From positions 1 to 22,373 of IMG/VR virus record IMGVR_UViG_3300044797_000129: a DNA stretch of 22,373 nt; one strand, given 5' to 3'. Made by a program: the position numbers and the translations under genes. A model generated the notes under the pieces. That model was not told the origin of the DNA. It saw only the letters and a program-made list of their open reading frames with translations, and did not search any database. Below, in pieces: positions 21,001 through 22,373 of this stretch (the first letter of the stretch is position 1; every line of letters starts with the position of its first letter). The DNA is from a virus.

Positions 21001-22373
21001 AGCGGAGTTTCCGATCCAAACTTCAGCACAAGCGGCGAATCCCTAGTTGTTAATGCGCCAACAAGTTTCGGGGGGAACTTACTGAATTTGTGTATCGCGG
21101 GAACATCCAAATTCAGCATTTCGTCAGGCGGCGGCCTGACGTGCGTAAACGTCGCATCTTCTGGAAAGATTTCAAGCTCCTCTGTTCCGGGTGCATCAAC
21201 CTCCGTATTCACGACGACGGGAGCCCCGTATGCGGCGGGGAGCGGCACAACGAACTTCCCCCAATGGTTCGCAAATTGGGGCGGAACGGCAGTAACTAAT
21301 TGGTCAAACGGCACAAATAATGGGACGGTGTGGGGTATCAACGCCGCGAGCACTTTTACAGGAAACTATTTCGATTTTCACAATTCCTCGAACACATCCA
21401 CGTTCACATTAACGTCCTCTGGCAACGTCACCGCTGGTACATGGCAGGCCGCGCTGATCACAGGAACTTATGGAGGAACGGGGGTCAACAACGGGTCGAA
21501 CACGATCACAATTGGCGGCAATGTCACGATGTCGGGGGCGTACACGTTTGCCGGTACGTTAACTAATACAACAGCAGTCACGTTTCCGACGAGCGGCACG
21601 CTGGTGAATACGGCTGTAACAGCTCTGTCTTCGTTGGTTTCCGTCGGTACGATAACGACTGGAGCATGGAACGCTGGGGCCGTTACAAGTAGCGGCAACA
21701 TTATTTGCGGTTCATCGAGCTATTTCGGGTGGGGCTCGACCTACATGACGAGCCCCACGGCGGCGACGATGCAGTTGGGGCAGGCCGATGCGGCGTCACC
21801 AGTGGCCCAATCGCTTTATTTTCAAAATGTCGTCGCGGGCACTGCGAATACGAGTGCCGCCAACGCCACACTCCAGAACTCGCTAAGCACGGGGACCGGG
21901 ACTGCCGGTACGTTGATCCATACGTCCGGCTTCGCGGGACTCAGTCAGAACGCGACCGTCACGCTGACGATCGCTTCTCCATGCGTCGTGACATACACCG
22001 CACATGGATTTGTGCCGGGGCAGGCGGTTAGCTTCACGACGAGCGGCACACTTCCAACAGGCATTACGGCGAGCGTGACTTATTACGTTCTCGCCACGTC
22101 GCTAGCCGCGAATACATTCCGCTTCTCCGCCACACCGGGCGGTTCGGCGATCAACACGTCCGGGTCTCAATCAGGAACACAAACCTGCACGGCGCTGACA
22201 ACGATTCAAAATCCCGCATCGACGATCGCAACATGGGGACCGAGCGGTCTGACGGGCAGTCAGGCGATATCAGTGCTGTCGCTCGCGCAGACGTGGAATA
22301 CGACCGGCAACGTCAATGGATTGTTGCTGAACGTGACGAATATCGCGTCAGGCGCGTCCAGCAATCTTCTGGC
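18019..22373 (+). CDS. Very long tail-fibre-like protein (3' end beyond window)
   Basis: From ATG 18019 this frame stays open to the last base, at least 1451 codons. The protein is dominated by Ser, Thr, Gly, Ala and Val in short beta-like strands. Recognisable tail-fibre phrases are VTYGGTGANLSSTGGTSQVL near the N-terminus, a YTIVATNRILLINQTAASQN domain (about 180-280), GGTG turns, AVTFPTSGTLV near the C-terminal part and a FVPGQAVSFTTSGTLPTGIT domain (about 1315-1365). Three pairs of internal repeats are listed separately. Such proteins form trimeric fibres that contact the host surface. Few Lys/Glu/Arg residues and no signal peptide are seen. Other forward and reverse frames here are shadows. 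Confidence 0.85.
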   Translation, partial: MTGIFAPASFNNGADVTFPTTIGSLGQSIVSGGDGTSSWGSSSSSFSGLASGTNTSAAMVVGSGASISATGSGSIAATTCPAGGITGVLGVTYGGTGANLSSTGGTSQVLKQTSSGGNITVGQLAYADISGLGTLAEQNSGSINVTGGSITGLSAAINPSDVTILSQVQSLIATGIHSYLEVEALFNSNVAIGSPGSLTDGSYTIVATNRILLINQTAASQNGPWIYNSSSTPMTRPIDYTHGSTQTAGLVYLITETGSAYQGYQYVLNTATVTVDTTSTSWGVFSGPYSGSGPITVSGQVISLGTVGIPNGGTGLGTLAAHAVMLGEGTGNVGFATIGTAGRLLIDQGSGADPSFNAMSGDATIASDGAVTVVSTNGNDFTSASYTAIGTSGATIPLCAGTNTFSGDTTFSANAAASAPSVAFTGSFNVINNGSTNVPAILLQPSGTSAVTSWGYNSYLGTYNNWTSIGVNGPSGNGFFVDFHQNGGGSIFSVNSGGAIYSASSVTVTSTGQASLGNIQTTQAPYSAGTSTTCFPQWFANFGGTAVTNWSNGTNGGTVWGGNATGSWTGNWFDLHCSSNTSVFLVNYAGALTTAGAVTMSNYGSGIATFSSAGLISSTGTTGSGNVVLATSATLVTPALGTPASGVLTNCTGTASGLTAGVVSTISGLVSAGSNITISGSGTSSSPYTITASAASSLAFSALTGATNTTAAMVVGSGASLTTSGSGTITATACPASGMTGATLASGVTASSLTSVGTLTSLACAGAITDTQSIGVTSTDGLLLTFASGTPATVSLNQWSSRLHFSGSGWKTASTAGAQTVDVVQELQTVTGTSNPSGNWVLSAQVNAGGYSPILTVSTGGAATFAGNVTISTFNLVTDTSTGTKIGTSTSQKLGFFNATPVVQQTGDATTALSNLGLVTSATFAAASITGTTLASSVVASSLTSVGTLTSLACSGDVAFTGAGAASTSQLMINGTWYISGTSSTNYPALYVKASGVSDPNFSTSGESLVVNAPTSFGGNLLNLCIAGTSKFSISSGGGLTCVNVASSGKISSSSVPGASTSVFTTTGAPYAAGSGTTNFPQWFANWGGTAVTNWSNGTNNGTVWGINAASTFTGNYFDFHNSSNTSTFTLTSSGNVTAGTWQAALITGTYGGTGVNNGSNTITIGGNVTMSGAYTFAGTLTNTTAVTFPTSGTLVNTAVTALSSLVSVGTITTGAWNAGAVTSSGNIICGSSSYFGWGSTYMTSPTAATMQLGQADAASPVAQSLYFQNVVAGTANTSAANATLQNSLSTGTGTAGTLIHTSGFAGLSQNATVTLTIASPCVVTYTAHGFVPGQAVSFTTSGTLPTGITASVTYYVLATSLAANTFRFSATPGGSAINTSGSQSGTQTCTALTTIQNPASTIATWGPSGLTGSQAISVLSLAQTWNTTGNVNGLLLNVTNIASGASSNLL
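18154..18279 (+). repeat. Internal protein repeat A, copy 1 (42 aa)
   Basis: Encodes FSGLASGTNTSAAMVVGSGA followed by SISATGSGSIAATTCPAGGI and TG. It aligns without gaps to 20116-20241. The two copies differ at many synonymous and some non-synonymous positions, so the duplication is old. Confidence 0.8.
19591..19770 (+). repeat. Internal protein repeat B, copy 1 (60 aa)
   Basis: Contains FPQWFANFGGTAVTNWSNGT and a GTVWG turn, then NWFDLHCSSNTSVF. It aligns without gaps to 21226-21405, with an unusual aromatic content (Trp, Phe, Tyr) for this fibre. Confidence 0.8.
20116..20241 (+). repeat. Internal protein repeat A, copy 2 (42 aa)
   Basis: Encodes FSALTGATNTTAAMVVGSGA and continues SLTTSGSGTITATACPASGM. 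Exactly the same length as copy 1 at 18154-18279. Confidence 0.8.
20245..20310 (+). repeat. Internal protein repeat C, copy 1 (22 aa)
   Basis: Encodes TLASGVTASSLTSVGTLTSL and AC, the 'SLTSVGTLTSL' phrase frequent in phage fibres. It matches 20815-20880 in length and nearly all residues. Confidence 0.8.
20815..20880 (+). repeat. Internal protein repeat C, copy 2 (22 aa)
   Basis: Encodes TLASSVVASSLTSVGTLTSL and AC. The DNA differs from copy 1 at many third positions while the protein is almost the same, so the repeat is kept at protein level. Confidence 0.8.
21226..21405 (+). repeat. Internal protein repeat B, copy 2 (60 aa)
   Basis: Contains FPQWFANWGGTAVTNWSNGT, GTVWG and NYFDFHNSSNTSTF. 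Same length as copy 1 at 19591-19770, 1.6 kb apart. Confidence 0.8.

Noticed and set aside
1-22373. CRISPR arrays, insertion sequences, integrase or attachment sites
   Set aside because: I saw no regularly spaced direct repeats, terminal inverted repeats or integrase motifs; the IS607-like fragment lacks any catalytic domain.
1-22373. Intrinsic terminators
   Set aside because: T runs at 3635, 11849, 15395 and 19450 lie inside reading frames without an adjacent GC-rich hairpin.

Overview
The window looks like part of a tailed, double-stranded DNA phage genome (or a prophage). All supported genes read on the + strand. Many overlap by ATGA or sit within a few bases of each other. The content is typical of a phage: ERF annealase, YqaJ-type nuclease, RuvC-like resolvase, sliding clamp, SNF2-like helicase, DNA methyltransferase, HD phosphohydrolase, a tRNA and a very long tail-fibre-like protein. 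Sec-type signal peptides and one lipoprotein-like signal show a bacterial host. The host group cannot be named from sequence alone; a Gram-negative-type envelope is a guess.

Layout. Positions 1-3.8 kb hold DNA recombination genes: the end of a small conserved gene, ERF, YqaJ exonuclease, a papain-like protein, the RuvC-like resolvase and a small helical protein. Positions 3.8-9.2 kb hold replication and DNA modification: a frameshifted small gene resembling the C-terminus of IS607-type serine recombinases, a small zinc-ribbon protein, a DnaN-like clamp, the helicase, a permuted N4/N6 methyltransferase and a 438-aa protein carrying a textbook clamp-binding motif (QLNLF). Positions 9.2-11.6 kb hold small accessory genes, including Cys-rich proteins, a candidate Acb2/Tad1-like protein and the HD phosphohydrolase. 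A tRNA(CAU) with mixed initiator/elongator features lies at 12.17 kb.

Positions 11.8-17.9 kb form a cassette rich in exported or membrane proteins: signal-peptide, lipoprotein, two-TM and holin-like proteins, a 28-aa hydrophobic peptide and a membrane-anchored thioredoxin-like protein. Inside it sits a papain-like protein whose predicted catalytic cysteine is interrupted by a 142-aa mini-intein. From 18.0 kb to the end, one reading frame stays open (at least 1451 codons) and encodes a Ser/Thr/Gly-rich, internally repeated tail-fibre-like protein that runs off the window.

The replication genes probably work as one kit. ERF and YqaJ would handle resection and annealing, RuvC-like would cut junctions, the clamp would recruit the host polymerase (no phage polymerase is in the window) and perhaps the QLNLF protein, and the helicase/methyltransferase pair would act on phage DNA. 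The most unusual items are the intein at the peptidase active site, the initiator-like tRNA, the clamp/QLNLF pair and the AAG-TGA frameshift in the small gene at 3779.
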